From Cryptomeria japonica (taxonomy: Eukaryota; Streptophyta; Pinopsida; Cupressales; Cupressaceae): DNA of 64,000 nt. The translations under genes and the position numbers were made by a program. The notes beneath the pieces are model-generated. The model saw nothing but the letters and a program-made list of their open reading frames with translations. It searched no databases and was not told the DNA's origin. Of the stretch, positions 23,901 through 35,695 are shown in pieces. Every line of letters starts with the position of its first letter. The stretch's first letter is position 1. The DNA lies in contig NC_081409.1 in the NCBI RefSeq assembly GCF_030272615.1, positions 878,423,594 to 878,487,593 of the forward strand. The letters are read 5' to 3'.

Positions 23901-26053
23901 ATGGACCCTTCCCCAAGCAAGAATAAGACCAAGGAAGAGGTGAAATTGGATAAGAAACCTATAACAATGAAATATCAATACCAAGGATAGACTCTGGCAT
24001 CCAAGCTAGATGATGAAGTGCAGTGGGTGACAGACACAGAGATCGGCCACATAGAATTAGAAGACATTGAAACCTAGTTGCAAGTTGAAACATTGCAGGC
24101 ACCATATAGAAGAATTAAAATATCAGGCTTGGTAGAAGAGACCATTTTTCCTCAGGTGGTACAATCACCTAAACTTGTTCTACCATTGCAAAATACTATC
24201 AGTTAGAGACAAGACAATGCGTAGATGTTGATGGCAATGTGATTGTAGATCTCTCCCCAAATATGATAGCAATGACCTTTGGGATACCGGTTCCTAAAAA
24301 TATTTTGATGACCACAAAAGAATAGGTTGTCTCTTTGTTTGTAAAGAATACTTGTAACTATAAGAGGCATATTAATGAGGCATGGCTATCAGAGCCAAGA
24401 AAAATAGGCCTCAAGGCGACAGATATTCTAAGGGCATATTTTCAAGAGCCCCAAAGAGACTTGATTATCATGTTAAGCAGATCCTTTGGGAAAACAAATT
24501 GTAGACACTTCCACACATGGATGTTTCACTATATGACCACAATTTTGATCGAAAAAGATGATTTTGATTGGCCTCAGATCATTTTTGGCAATATTCATAA
24601 TCAAATGACTGCAGTCCAGTAGACAAAGAAGTTCTTAATGACTTCTTATGTGGTATGGGTGGTTGCTTAAACCGCTAAATTTCCAGGGCTAAGGACTGAA
24701 GGAAAGCTAGGAGAAGAGCTAGGACAGAAAAGGGTATGGGAGTATTATACTCAGCTGCCTCTCTCCCAAGCTAAACTACACTTCAAAAGGATAAATGATG
24801 CCTTTATTTTTGTTGTAATAATAAAATTAACAGGAGATATAGGATACAAGCTAACTCTTGACGCCATGCAATTGACTAAAATGTGGGGGTGTTGGCTCTT
24901 GAAAAACCAACGATCCACTTACATTAGGGTTAGAGGGCTCACAGGTAACCATTCCTCCTATCCCGATATTGTAGCAAAAAAAAATTATTTTAGAATATGC
25001 TAGGCAATTGGCGGGTTTGCAAGCATTACTAAAACTCAAGCATAAGACCAAAATCACCTTGTGTTTCCTTATAACATTATACATGTCCAAACATTCAAGC
25101 AGCAAAGGTGGCAGAGCAAGAATTGCAGGATTTGAGTTTAAAGGAGTTTGATTATGCTCGTGAGTGGTATGATCCATATGGGAAGCTAAAGAAAATGATG
25201 CCAAAGTCGTATGAAGGAGATAAGCCCGCACTGGAGGATTTTTGGGCCGACCTCCAAGATAGTTTTGAAGTTAGAGAAAAGGGGTATTATAGGCTGTCAG
25301 TGTCCCAAATCAGAAATTTTGAGATTGAAACAAATATCCCTAAGGAGTTGAGAGATGACAATGAATTACTCGACCTTGAATTCAAAGAAAAAGGAATTGA
25401 TCAAAAAACCACTTACTCTAGTCAGATGTTCCAACCAGGAAGAGTTGGATATTGAAATTGTTACTGGAAAAGTTTTAGAAAGAACAAGCCAATGGTTAGG
25501 TTTAAGGATCCATTCTGGTTCTGCAAAGGGGAAAGCAACTGATAACCCCCAAACCAAGGTACATAAAGAATATGCAAGGAGATTGAGGTCTGATTCAAGG
25601 AAAAACACCTCTATAGATCCAAAAGAAGTAGCAGCACCAATTAACACTCAGAAACTCAAAAGACAATTGGATGCTAAGATGAAAGAGTCCCATTTTTTTA
25701 CAACTGTTATGGAGCATGGGACTACAGGTTTGCAGTCTATCCCATAGGCTTCTATGATTCCCATTCTTCCTACAATTGGTCTAGCTCCAGGTCAAGGTAC
25801 TTCTCAAGCAGAGAAATCTCAAGCACCGCCACCTCCTACCACTCAAGAGAAGGGAGCTGACATACAACCTCCTCCTATCCCTTCTACCCAATAATTTACA
25901 CCCACTCCTGTACCAACACAAGAAATAGTCATTATTCACAATATTTTAACAGATTCAGATGAAGATGATGAGCCTATTGCGATTATAGAGAAAAGAAGGA
26001 AAGTGGAGAGGGTATGAAAGGAACTATAGGGGGACCTACTAGAGCTGCTAAAG
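23901..26053 (+). pseudogene. Unit U long ORF, N-terminal part (unknown family)
   Basis: Starts MDPSPSKNKTKEEVKL at 23901, directly after the repeat leader. The frame is broken by TAG stops near 23988 and 24075 and by shifts near 24205-24335, but protein-like sequence continues: DVDGNVIVDLSPNMIAMTFG, LKATDILRAYFQEPQRDL, FHTWMFHYMTTIL, AKFPGLRTEGKLGEELGQ, KLHFKRINDAFIFVV, and a second good frame 25108-25455 (AREWYDPYGKLKKMMPKSYE, DFWADLQDSFEVREKGYYRL). The last part is low-complexity proline and glutamine. I do not recognise the family. The layout (compact N-terminal domain, charged linker, later coiled coil) is like the second ORF of C3, but no clear sequence match was seen. It is interrupted by the solo LTR. 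Confidence 0.6.
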
Positions 26054-27429
26054 TGATGAATAATGATGAACAAAAAATACCCTAATCGATACTGAGAGGG
26101 GGGGTGAATCAGTACATACAAAAACTTCTCAACAACTTATCAAGTTAAAATAACGCTAACCAATTGTGTTCATCACTGAACTTAACCATGGCAATACCAG
26201 TTAAACACAGTAAGACTTCAGACATCTAAACTAGTAAAACTAAATACTTTAAATAATATTTAACACTTGATAACTACTTCACCAATATACTCATGCATGT
26301 GTTGTATCAGTAATACCATAACCATTAGCTTTTTCATGCATCACCTAAACAAAGACTACTTAATCATCACATGAAAAATTCACAACTCATAACACATATT
26401 TTTCATGTGGAAACCCAGATGGGAAAAACCATGGTCGGGATGAATACCCACAAGCTTGTTTTTGAACTCTTTTGAAGCTCGCTCTATTAGGAGCCTAGTA
26501 CGGTTAAAGACTTTACAATAAGGTTTTGCTAGGAACTGATCCTGTGGGTTAAGGGATGGCTATATACCCTGTTAAGGTTGAAACCCTGTTAAAGGTTATC
26601 TCGCTAGAGGATTTGAAGAACTCAATGATCTTGAGTCACCTAGTTAGAGGATTTGCAATAATCCTATTAAAGCTACTCGGTAAAGGGATTTTCCAACTGT
26701 TGAAATGGTTAGAAGACAACGAGTAAATCTTTGATCTGATAACAACACAACTTGCTAAGGTAGATCCTTTTCAGCACCTCTACTCTGCAATCACACTCTA
26801 TAGTTTTCCACTCACTGGTCTGGAAAGTATCTCATCACTCGGATACAAACACAACATTTGCCAACACAAACAATAACTAACATCATCTACCTTATAGACA
26901 ACAATTAGGTCGGTAGCATAAACCTTAAACCCTAAACATTTTAGGTTTACAATACAAGCGGTCCAATCCTGACCATTCAAACACTTTGTATAGAATAAAA
27001 CAATCTCAAATAGATCACAAGTCATTCAGCATCGTCCATTCTTCACCGCACATGGAAATTAGTAGCCCATCACGCTCTCTTCACATACCACTAAGAAGAA
27101 TGTTCATTCCTGAGGTAGACATTTAATGCAATCGATCTTCACATGCAAGATCCTTAAGTAAATCCTTCACGTACACAAAACTAACGTGGCATCTCGATCT
27201 CATCCTTATCTCTTAGCTAACTCATCACAGAATGTCACTGGTTGTATTGCACAAGCTAGATTGCCAAACCGAAAACCCTAAAGCTGAGACTACCAACCGG
27301 TAGTCACACTTAGTGAAACCCCAATGTCAGTCCACTTCATCCCATCATACCAGTTCTCCTATACTTATTGACATCAATGAAAACATACATTATCATCATA
27401 TCATCATACCGGTTCATCATATGCCAACA
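26054..27429 (-). mobile_element. Solo copia LTR in unit U
   Basis: A single LTR of 1,376 bp, related to the C1 LTR (G-run box near 26095, GGAAACCCAGATGGGAAAAA near 26409, end CATATGCCAACA). It is flanked by TAAAG (26049-26053) and TGAAG (27430-27434), a 5-bp target duplication with one change. No internal sequence is present, so recombination between two LTRs removed it. Confidence 0.9.
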
Positions 27430-28691
27430 TGAAGAACCAAAAGTACAAGTGAAACCCATGGAGATTCATGTGCAAATAATAGGAGAAGAGGCACTTATTG
27501 ATGAAGAGGATAAACAAGACGAAACAATGGTTATTACTCCTAAAGATCAGGAGATTTTGTTGCGACAGTTGGGGGAGATGATCAAGGAAATAAGGGTGAA
27601 ACACAAAGGCAAATTGAAGAAGATGTCTCTGAAAAGTTAGAAGGAATACAGCAACAACTTGATCGATCTCTTCAAAGTAGTCTCGCTCAACAGGTTGCTC
27701 AGTTTCACCAGAGACCGCCAACTCCTCCAGATCAACAAGATCAACAAGAGCATCACCAGTATGAGAAACAAGATGAAGACCAATAGTGAGAGGAGGGGAA
27801 ATAGAATTTGGAGGCTCATAAGGTCACTACAGAAGTAGCGGTGCAAGGAGAGAAACATGAGGACATTGTCCCATAATGATTGAGTTTTACTTTCAAGAAG
27901 AAAGAGAAGGTCATCCTCCCTACCTAGACATTACAAGATGTGATTAGAGAGTCTCCGACGAGATCAAAGAAAGCCAAAATTGTTCATCATTTTTCAAGAA
28001 TAGACTCTAGGGAAGTAATCATAGATATAGCATCACCGGTACAAGGTGTTGAAGGATCTTCTCAGGAGACTCCCAGATATCAAGTATCTACAGTGAACTT
28101 GGGTAAGAAAACAAAGTGGGGAGAAATGGATACCTTACTTGCTGCAACATCTATCATCCAATCGTGGATGGAAAAGGAACATAGGACTAAGGCAGAGATT
28201 AAGGCACAATTGAGGCAATACAAACAATTGATCATGGAGATAGCTAAGTCTCTTGACTCCAGGAATAGATGATACTTTACCATCCACTTCGTCACTCCCT
28301 CCTAGCGAGATAAAGGCTATATATGAAATGAAAAGGGTAGCTACATTAGTCAAAGCCTAGACAAAGGACCAGTTGGGTAAAGTAAAATCATTTTTGCATA
28401 ACACAATGGAAATACTAGAGGAGGTCTATTTTAATGAAAATGCTCTTATATATTTTGTGATGCAATGGGAGAAGCAACTCCATAAACTTTCTAAGGAGTG
28501 TAAGATTTTGAATAAGATTAGAGAGTTGGGGGAGGATGTAATTACTAAGGAAGATTTGTTAGGGGGTGACACAGTTTCCAATTTGCAATTATTCATTGAT
28601 ATTTTGGATTTCAAAATGGAGGTAATGAAGCAAGGTCACATCAAGGTCATCAAGGAACATCTTGTGCTCCTGGACACACTTGATAAGTATG
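27430..28691 (+). pseudogene. Unit U long ORF, middle part
   Basis: Resumes immediately after the solo LTR with EEPKVQVKPMEIHVQIIGEE, then a charged stretch (LLRQLGEMIKEIRVKHKGKL), a basic segment near 27950 (RSKKAKIVHHFSRID), a helical stretch (28080-28272) and a coiled-coil-like segment from 28373 (FLHNTMEILEEVYFNENALI, ITKEDLLGGDTVSNLQLFID). Several stops and frame changes occur. The last reading frame, LVLLDTLDKY, runs into the G2 insertion at 28691 and continues at 62340. Confidence 0.6.
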
Positions 28692-30148
28692 TGTAGCATC
28701 ATAAAATTGTGACCCTTGCAATTTTCAACCACATTTGGGTCTTTGCATTAGCGTACAAATCCCTAAGCCTGATCAAAGACCCAAGACATGCTCAAAACAT
28801 CAAAAACTTGCATTTTCCATCATTTTGTACTACCCATTGTCACTGTATGTCCTAAATTAGGGCAGGGTAGGGGTGTGGTTCTCCTACCCCCCTAGGACAG
28901 TGGCAAAATTCCCATGTCCTCCTAGGACAGGGGTATGACCCCCTTTTCCTAGCCCTATTTTGGGCCCCCTTTGGTCCCCCTTGCATTGGGATTGTCAATT
29001 GTGAAGCGGGAAAAGTTTCCCTATGTCGGCCTAAGACAGGAATTTACCTAAATACCCCTAATTGGAAAGTATATAAGGAACACTTCCCCTCCTATTTTCA
29101 TAAGAAACAGTAGGGTGAACAAGTGAGAGGTCTCCATTATTTTTATCAAGCATTCAACATTCATTCAAGCATTTCTTGTCAAATTGACTTGTTCAATTTG
29201 CAAATCAAAATTACAAAATTAAGTGGTTAATTGTCAAAACCCTAATTTTTAAACATCAACTTGAACTTGTGCAAAAATTGGATTTACATTTAATTTTCAT
29301 ATTTGTGACTGTTTTTAGACTTGTCTTTTTGTTTAAAATTCGAATTTTCAATTTCCCTCCTTTTCCTAAAATTCAAATATTCAAAATTCAGTGGTTAGGT
29401 CCTAAAACCCTAATTTTCAAATTTAATTGGATTTTGTGCAAATTTCAATAAATTTCAACCAATTTTAGTTTTCTAAATATTATTCAAGGTGGCCCTATCC
29501 ATTAGGTTTAACCTTTTTCAAAATTGCAATTCAATTTCTTATCTTTTTTAAAAGCCTAATAGGGTCCTATTTCAACATTCAAACCTTAATTTTGCCTATC
29601 TAGAGATCGTAAAATCAATCAATTTTGGGGGGTTAGCTCTCAAATAATCATAGCTTTCATCCCTGAAAAATTTCCAAAAAAGTTGGGAGGACAGGGTGCA
29701 ACTTCAACCCGGTCCTTGGCTTTTTTCCCGAAATTTTGGGAGACTGTTATTACTCTATTTAATTGCTTAAATCCATAAAATTGGCTAATTTTGTCAAATT
29801 TTGATCCCTCTAAAATAAATAAATAAACACTTCCCAATTTCCACATTACAACTTTCAAGGAAACATTTAAAATTAAGAGGTTAATTATAGTTTGCCCTAA
29901 TTTTAAAATCTTGATTTTGTCAATTTTAATTTTGAAATTAAGTGGTATCCCATTAGTCCTAATTTTAAATTTCAATCTTTTTATTAATCATAAATTTTTT
30001 TAATTTTTTTTTGAGATTGTGTCATTTTCTTTCCACAAAGTTCAAATTGTGTAATCATCGTTTTCTTGACTTTTGCATTATTCAATTTTGCAAACTTTGT
30101 TCCCAAAATTCAAATTTCAAATTTTCTCTCTAGTGCATGAGTTTTACA
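28692..30148 (+). repeat. 5' LTR of G2
   Basis: Starts TGTAGCATC. The first 450 bp or so match the 3' LTR closely (GTCAATTG, CTATGTCGGCCTAAGACAGG, TATA box TATATAA at 29070-29076). From about 29170 the two LTRs diverge: this copy continues with very AT-rich sequence, while the 3' copy resembles G1. They share only islands such as the GGAGGACAGGGTGCAA hairpin remnant near 29684. The end GTTTTACA at 30148 is inferred by analogy with G1. Confidence 0.65.
28880..28962. repeat. Hairpin-type GC-rich repeats in the G2 5' LTR
   Basis: Diverged copies of the GGAC...GTCC cassette (CCCCCTAGGACAGTGGC, CTCCTAGGACAGGGGTATG). The G2 3' LTR keeps only about one copy near 54690-54720, so copy number differs between the two ends of one element. 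Confidence 0.6.
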
Positions 30149-30226
30149 ACTATCGGTCCTACCTATACTATCTCTGTTAGATGAAGCATTATAATTAAGG
30201 CTTCCCAAGGTTTAATTCTCGAAGAG

Positions 30227-33200
30227 ATGGAGCCTAATTTGGATTACTTCTACAATGAGGATATGGCTAATTCTTCCCATCCTAATAACATCCCTATCTA
30301 CCCAATTGATGATTCTCATGATGAAGAAGAAGCTTTGACTAGAGTTTCAATAGATCAACTATCAAAATTGGACAATCATTTTGAAAACTTTCAACAATGG
30401 ATGTCCCCATAATATCCCAATAGTGAAGCTCTTCCATTAATTGAAGGTCTAAAACACATGATTCAAAGTGATAAGAATGGAATACCTACAACCATTAGTC
30501 ATGGGGGAAATCCCTATTCTTCATTCAATCCTCCATCTTTATCTATTGCTTCCATGAATTTTCCTATTATATCTCAACCAATCAATGTGACACAAGGGCG
30601 AAATTTGTCCAATCATTCTACTCCTCCTTTTAGTGTCGCATTTCCTACTCAATCATTGCCTATGCCTAATTACCATAGTGTCCCACCACATTATTCTCAA
30701 TCAATGCCTTATTTCAATAAAATCATACCACCTTCTCAATAAAACATGTCTAACATAAATTCTTCAATCGAAGCAACCATTAATAACCCTTCTCAAATTG
30801 TGTCTTCATTGCAACAACAAATCGCTTCTATGAGTCAATCCAAGTTTAGTGTCCCCACATTTCATGTTGCAAGCCCACTTTCTCTTGATATTGTTAGAGT
30901 TGTCCCTCCTAAGAATGTTGAAGTCCCTCAATTGGAACTCTATATTGGAAAAGGTGATCCTTTAACACATGTCAAAACATTCCAAACTTTGTATACTATC
31001 TTTGCTTACGATCAAAGATTGCTTGCCAAATTGTTTACTAGAATATTAAGAGATAAGGCTTTACAATGGTATTTCTCTTTGCCTTCTTATTCTATTACTT
31101 TTTTTCAATAGTTATCAAATGTTTCTATTCAACAATTTCAAAACAACATAGGTCCTAAAATCACTTTGACTGATTTAATGCATTGTAAACAATGTGTTAA
31201 AGAAAAAATGATTGATTTCATTGGTATATATAAGAATTTGTGTTCTCAAATTTCTTTTCCGGTACCTAATAATGATATTCAAAGAATTTTCATTTCTAGT
31301 TTGCAAAAAGACATTAGGGAAAAACTTCTCCTTTTTGAGTTTATTTCCTTTCTGCAGTTGTGCGCAACACTTCACAAGTATCAACTGACTGTGACTCAAA
31401 TGGAGTAATCTACTCCTATGGCTCCGAGTGATGAGGGTGAGAGTGTTCAACAACCGTTTGTGAATTTCAAACTGAACAAAGGCTTCATCAATTTCAATGA
31501 CACCATCAACAACAACAATGTGATTGCTACAACAGGTATGCCTTCTATTTCTAAATTTTTCAAAAGAGAGAGACAATTTAATCCTTCTAATGAATATGTG
31601 TATATCATCATGTCTCAATTGTTACAAAGAAATGTTATCAAACTTCCTCCAATAAAACCATTTGATCCATCTGAGGCAACTTCACCTCACTTTGATAATA
31701 ATTATTTTTGTCAATTTCATCGTCAACCTGGTCATGATACTGAAAAATGTTTTGCATTAAAATGTAAGATTCAAGACTTGATTGATAATAATATCATATC
31801 TGTGGCAGGTGTGAATGATAAGGGAAACAAATCAGTAGCTCCTCCTAATCAAAATCTTAATATTTTCACTGATCCTTTACCCTCTCATACCTCCAACATG
31901 ATTGAGATTGAAAATACCTCTTTCTCTCCCTCTAATGTCACTTTCATAGCTCCAAATATGGTTAATATGGTAGAGAAACAAGAAACACCTACAGATCCAT
32001 GAATCACATTTGACCCTAGTGAGACCATTAGGGAACCTAATGGCCCTTTATACATAGTTGCGAAGATCTAGGGAAAACCTTGTCGTGGTGTTCTTATTGA
32101 TCCCTCTTGCATGGTTAATATCATCACAAAATAATATCTTTATACTTTACATTTGCATCAACCAGTCTATGATGATATTAATGTTGTCATTAAGTTATTT
32201 GATGGATTTTCTTGTCCTACTATTGGTTCTATCACACTTCCTATTAAGGTTCATACTAAATCTATAGATGTTAATTTTGTTATCATTCCTTCATCTAAAC
32301 AATTTCGTGTGAAGTTAGGCTACCCTTAGCTATCTTCCATAAAGGCTATTGCTTCTCCAATCCATAAGTGTTCAAAATTTCCCCACAATGGAGAAATCAT
32401 AACTGTTAACCATAGCTTATTTCGACCAACCAAAAGAACCCCAGGTGTTCCTATTGATTACTTTTGGCCTCAACAATTTGAATCTCTTCCACCAAGAAGT
32501 GATGCTCTCTTTCAATCTTTTCAAAAATGGAAGAAAGATGTGATCTTATCCTTAAGCCAACCTAGAACTCCAAAACTTGATATTCCCATCATTCTTGAAG
32601 ATGAAGTTCTTCCCCTAATAGATAGAACTAATCTTCCTCCTAAGGAAGATTCCCAACCTATTCCTATGGATGAAACTATGCCTTCCCCTAAGAAGAACAA
32701 TAATATTCCTCCTAAGGTTATACCTATACCTCCTCCTCATGATCGACCTGGTCTCCTTCCTACACCAAACATTCCTCCTTTATATGGTGCAGTTCCACCT
32801 CCTTCCTCTTATAGAGAGAAGAGACCTGCCTCTCCTCTTGTTCAACCTAAAAGACCTCAACCTAGCCATCCAACTACAAAATATGATAACATTACTCCTT
32901 CAATAAATATACTTTAGTCTTCTCAGCCTTCCCCTAAGACTCGATGGAATCATTGTGTGAGAGAACGTTGATCAAAATGTCATGCTAGAGCTCATGAAGT
33001 TGTTTCTCAAACTATTAAATCTCCCAAAACACCAACAGTTGATGTGATTCTATTTTTCCCTCAGCAATATGTTGAACCTAAATCTCCAAATCATAAGTTG
33101 CGAAAACCATGTGATGTTTTTACTTCTATTCATTTTAGAGATACTCTTTTTATAAATCTTGATGAAGAAATGGGTGAAAATGTTATTCATGATGGCAATA

Positions 33201-33325
33201 CAACTCCTAATGCTTCTGATAGTGAATATGAATATGTTGATGTTGACAAACATATATCTGCAAAATTTTCAAAAGCCTTAATCCTAGCTCCTAGAAACGA
33301 ACAAAGTGACTTAGCACGAGCATAG
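30227..33325 (+). pseudogene. gag-protease polyprotein of G2, with in-frame stops
   Basis: About 1,033 codons in a single frame from MEPNLDYFYNEDMANSS to DLARA. In-frame stops occur near 30410, 30740, 31109, 31406, 32000, 32069, 32132, 32327, 32916 and 32969. Order: acidic N-terminus, Ser/Pro/Gln-rich linker, gag core (GDPLTHVKTF, DKALQWY), CHHC box (CQFHRQPGHDTEKC near 31710), protease-like LIDPSCMVNIIT and LGYP-LSSIKAIASP, then a proline-rich tail (PPLYGAVPPPSSY). It supplies the gag N-terminus that G1 lacks. The active-site region reads D-P-S, so protease function is doubtful. No RT or integrase follows. Confidence 0.85.
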
Positions 33326-33822
33326 TCCTTGTTTGGATCTTGTGATAGCTCCATTTATTGTGCTTAATGTCGCTCCTCTGGCGTGTTTCCCGCCTTCCCA
33401 AAATAGTGATCAGCAAGATTGGGAAGTGGATGTTGTGCTAGACTAGTTAAATTAGCACCATGGATCCTCTACCTCTCTCCTTTCTTTCTCTTTTGTGACC
33501 ATTATTTTATGTGTATCCCTATTCTTCTATTTGTTGTCCCTACTAATGTCTACTTGAGGATGATGCAAACCATTGAGATCTCTTTTGGTCTCTTTCATGT
33601 TGACTCAAAGGACACTTGTATTCCCTTTCTTCCAAGGTGGTTTCTTTTCTTTGGGGAATGAGGACTATTCTATACATATATATACATGATATACATGAGT
33701 TATCATACAACATTTTGACCCCAATGAATGTGAAGCCAACTCCTGCTTTGTGTTTTGTGTTCATTATCCTTGGGTTTATTCCTCAATTGGGGGCTAAATC
33801 CTTGCGATAATGTGCTCCCTCT
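33326..33822 (+). other. 3' region of G2, left part
   Basis: Non-coding, homologous to 4683-5040 in G1, and interrupted by C2. The TSD CCTCT is at 33818-33822. Confidence 0.75.
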
Positions 33823-35293
33823 TGATAGTTCTGATACTTAATATAAGTATAGATCCAATAGCCAACAAGATGAGAGGGGGGGGGTGAATCATACAAACTT
33901 ATTCATCCATAAAAACATTAGATTCACCCTCGGTAACATATATCAGTCATATAATCAAAAACTGTCAAACATGCAAACTCAAAAGCATATGAACAATATA
34001 AACCTCATAACACTAGATTTAACGTGGAAACCCAAAATAGGGAAAACCCATTGTGAGATTTTGGACCCACTAAGAAATATAATCTTCTAGAGTATGCTCG
34101 GTTAAAAGCCAATCCTGTTAAAGATTACAAAACAAATTGCTAGATGTGACCCGGTTAAGGGATTTCCCTCAGATCTATTAGGATCTTCACTTTGTTAGAA
34201 GTGACCTTGTTAAAGGATTTCAAACACTCAATCAGAATGTCACCTTGTTAGAGGATTTACATATAAGACTATTAAGTCCACTCGGTTAAGAGATTTCCTA
34301 TCACTTTCACAAAATAACAGTAATACAATCTATCTACAACTTCACATCTAAAATGCTAAAGCAGATTCTTATTTGTTCAATACAATCTAGACATAGAACT
34401 AATCTTGTCTATCTGTTGGGCATCAATACTCTATTATTCTAACAGGTCTTCAAGATTCTGTGCTCAGTAATCACTATGTAGCATCCCTATGCATACACTT
34501 GCCCGCATACATTGTTTATCAATAGTTCCTTATTTATAAACAATCTTCTAACCAATTAATCTCCTTGATCACATTTCCCATGATCAATCATAGCCATCAG
34601 ATCTTCAATCTTGTCCAGGTTCATTGTATCTTACAATCTGAAAACATTTTACCCCACCTCAGAACTTGCACATTCATCTTGGAACTTGTGTTAGGGTAAT
34701 GCAGTTCAATCTGAGCTGTAGATCTTCTTGCCGACTTTTCATTGCTTTAGATTCATTAACAAACTTTTTCTATGGCTTGCCAATCATTGATCCGCTCTAG
34801 CTCATCAACATCTTTCATTAAATATCACATGTAAACATTTAATGCATTCTATTATAGCTCAGTTACAACTTAGTGAATACTAAACTTTACTCGGTAGACA
34901 TTCTGTCTTTATTAACCGACTGTGATAACCTTAGGGTTTACCGACTAGGTTCTTTGCTTGATAACATAGTATAGTATTAACCTTTACATTTTACAACATA
35001 TGTATGATGTTAGAACAATCTAAAACATCAAGATCTCATCATTGCCTGACTCGGTAGAGTTTCCCATTGAATAACTTATCCCTTTATTCATCATATTATT
35101 TCCTGTGTCTTTACCGACTTCTTTATAATCTTCATATCATATTTCTTAAGATATGGCAACATCATACTGAATTAGAAAATCAATTTCTTGACATCAATGA
35201 CAAAATAATAATATCAAGATAGTAAAACATCTTTAATCAATTATGTCCATAATCATCAACAACCTTCTTAATATCCTTGAAATATTGCCAACA
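33823..35293 (-). repeat. 3' LTR of C2
   Basis: 1,471 bp. It contains GAGAGGGGGGGGGTGAATCA at 33869 onward and GGAAACCCAAAATAGGGAAA near 34025, then ends GCCAACA. It is followed by the polypurine region ATCTCCCCCTTTGGCATTG (35294 onward) and a second tract, CTCCCCCTTTGACAACAATG, near 35496. Confidence 0.95.
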
Positions 35294-35695
35294 ATCTCCC
35301 CCTTTGGCATTGATGGCAAAACCAATTGATTTGACCTTTAAGAATTCAAATTGCAGTGATTCTAAAATGCTAAAATGCTCTCCCCCATACATCAGACTTC
35401 TCTTCTGGTTTCAATCTGTAGTCTTTTCTCAGTTTTCTCCCCCTGGGTAGGTCTTCTCCTTCTTGGTCTTCTCCTTGGTCTTCTCCTCGGTCTTCTCCCC
35501 CTTTGACAACAATGCCAAAAAGAATAGAACTAAAACATAATTTCTTGCTGTAAGAAGTTATTTCATGTTGTTCTGTATCATTTTTTGTATTATCCCAGTA
35601 CACTTTCAGAAAAACATTCTAAAGTGTATCACTCCAGCATCAGCTCCCTAAAAGATATTCAATAGTCATTGAAGTGATACTTTCACCGATCTCGG

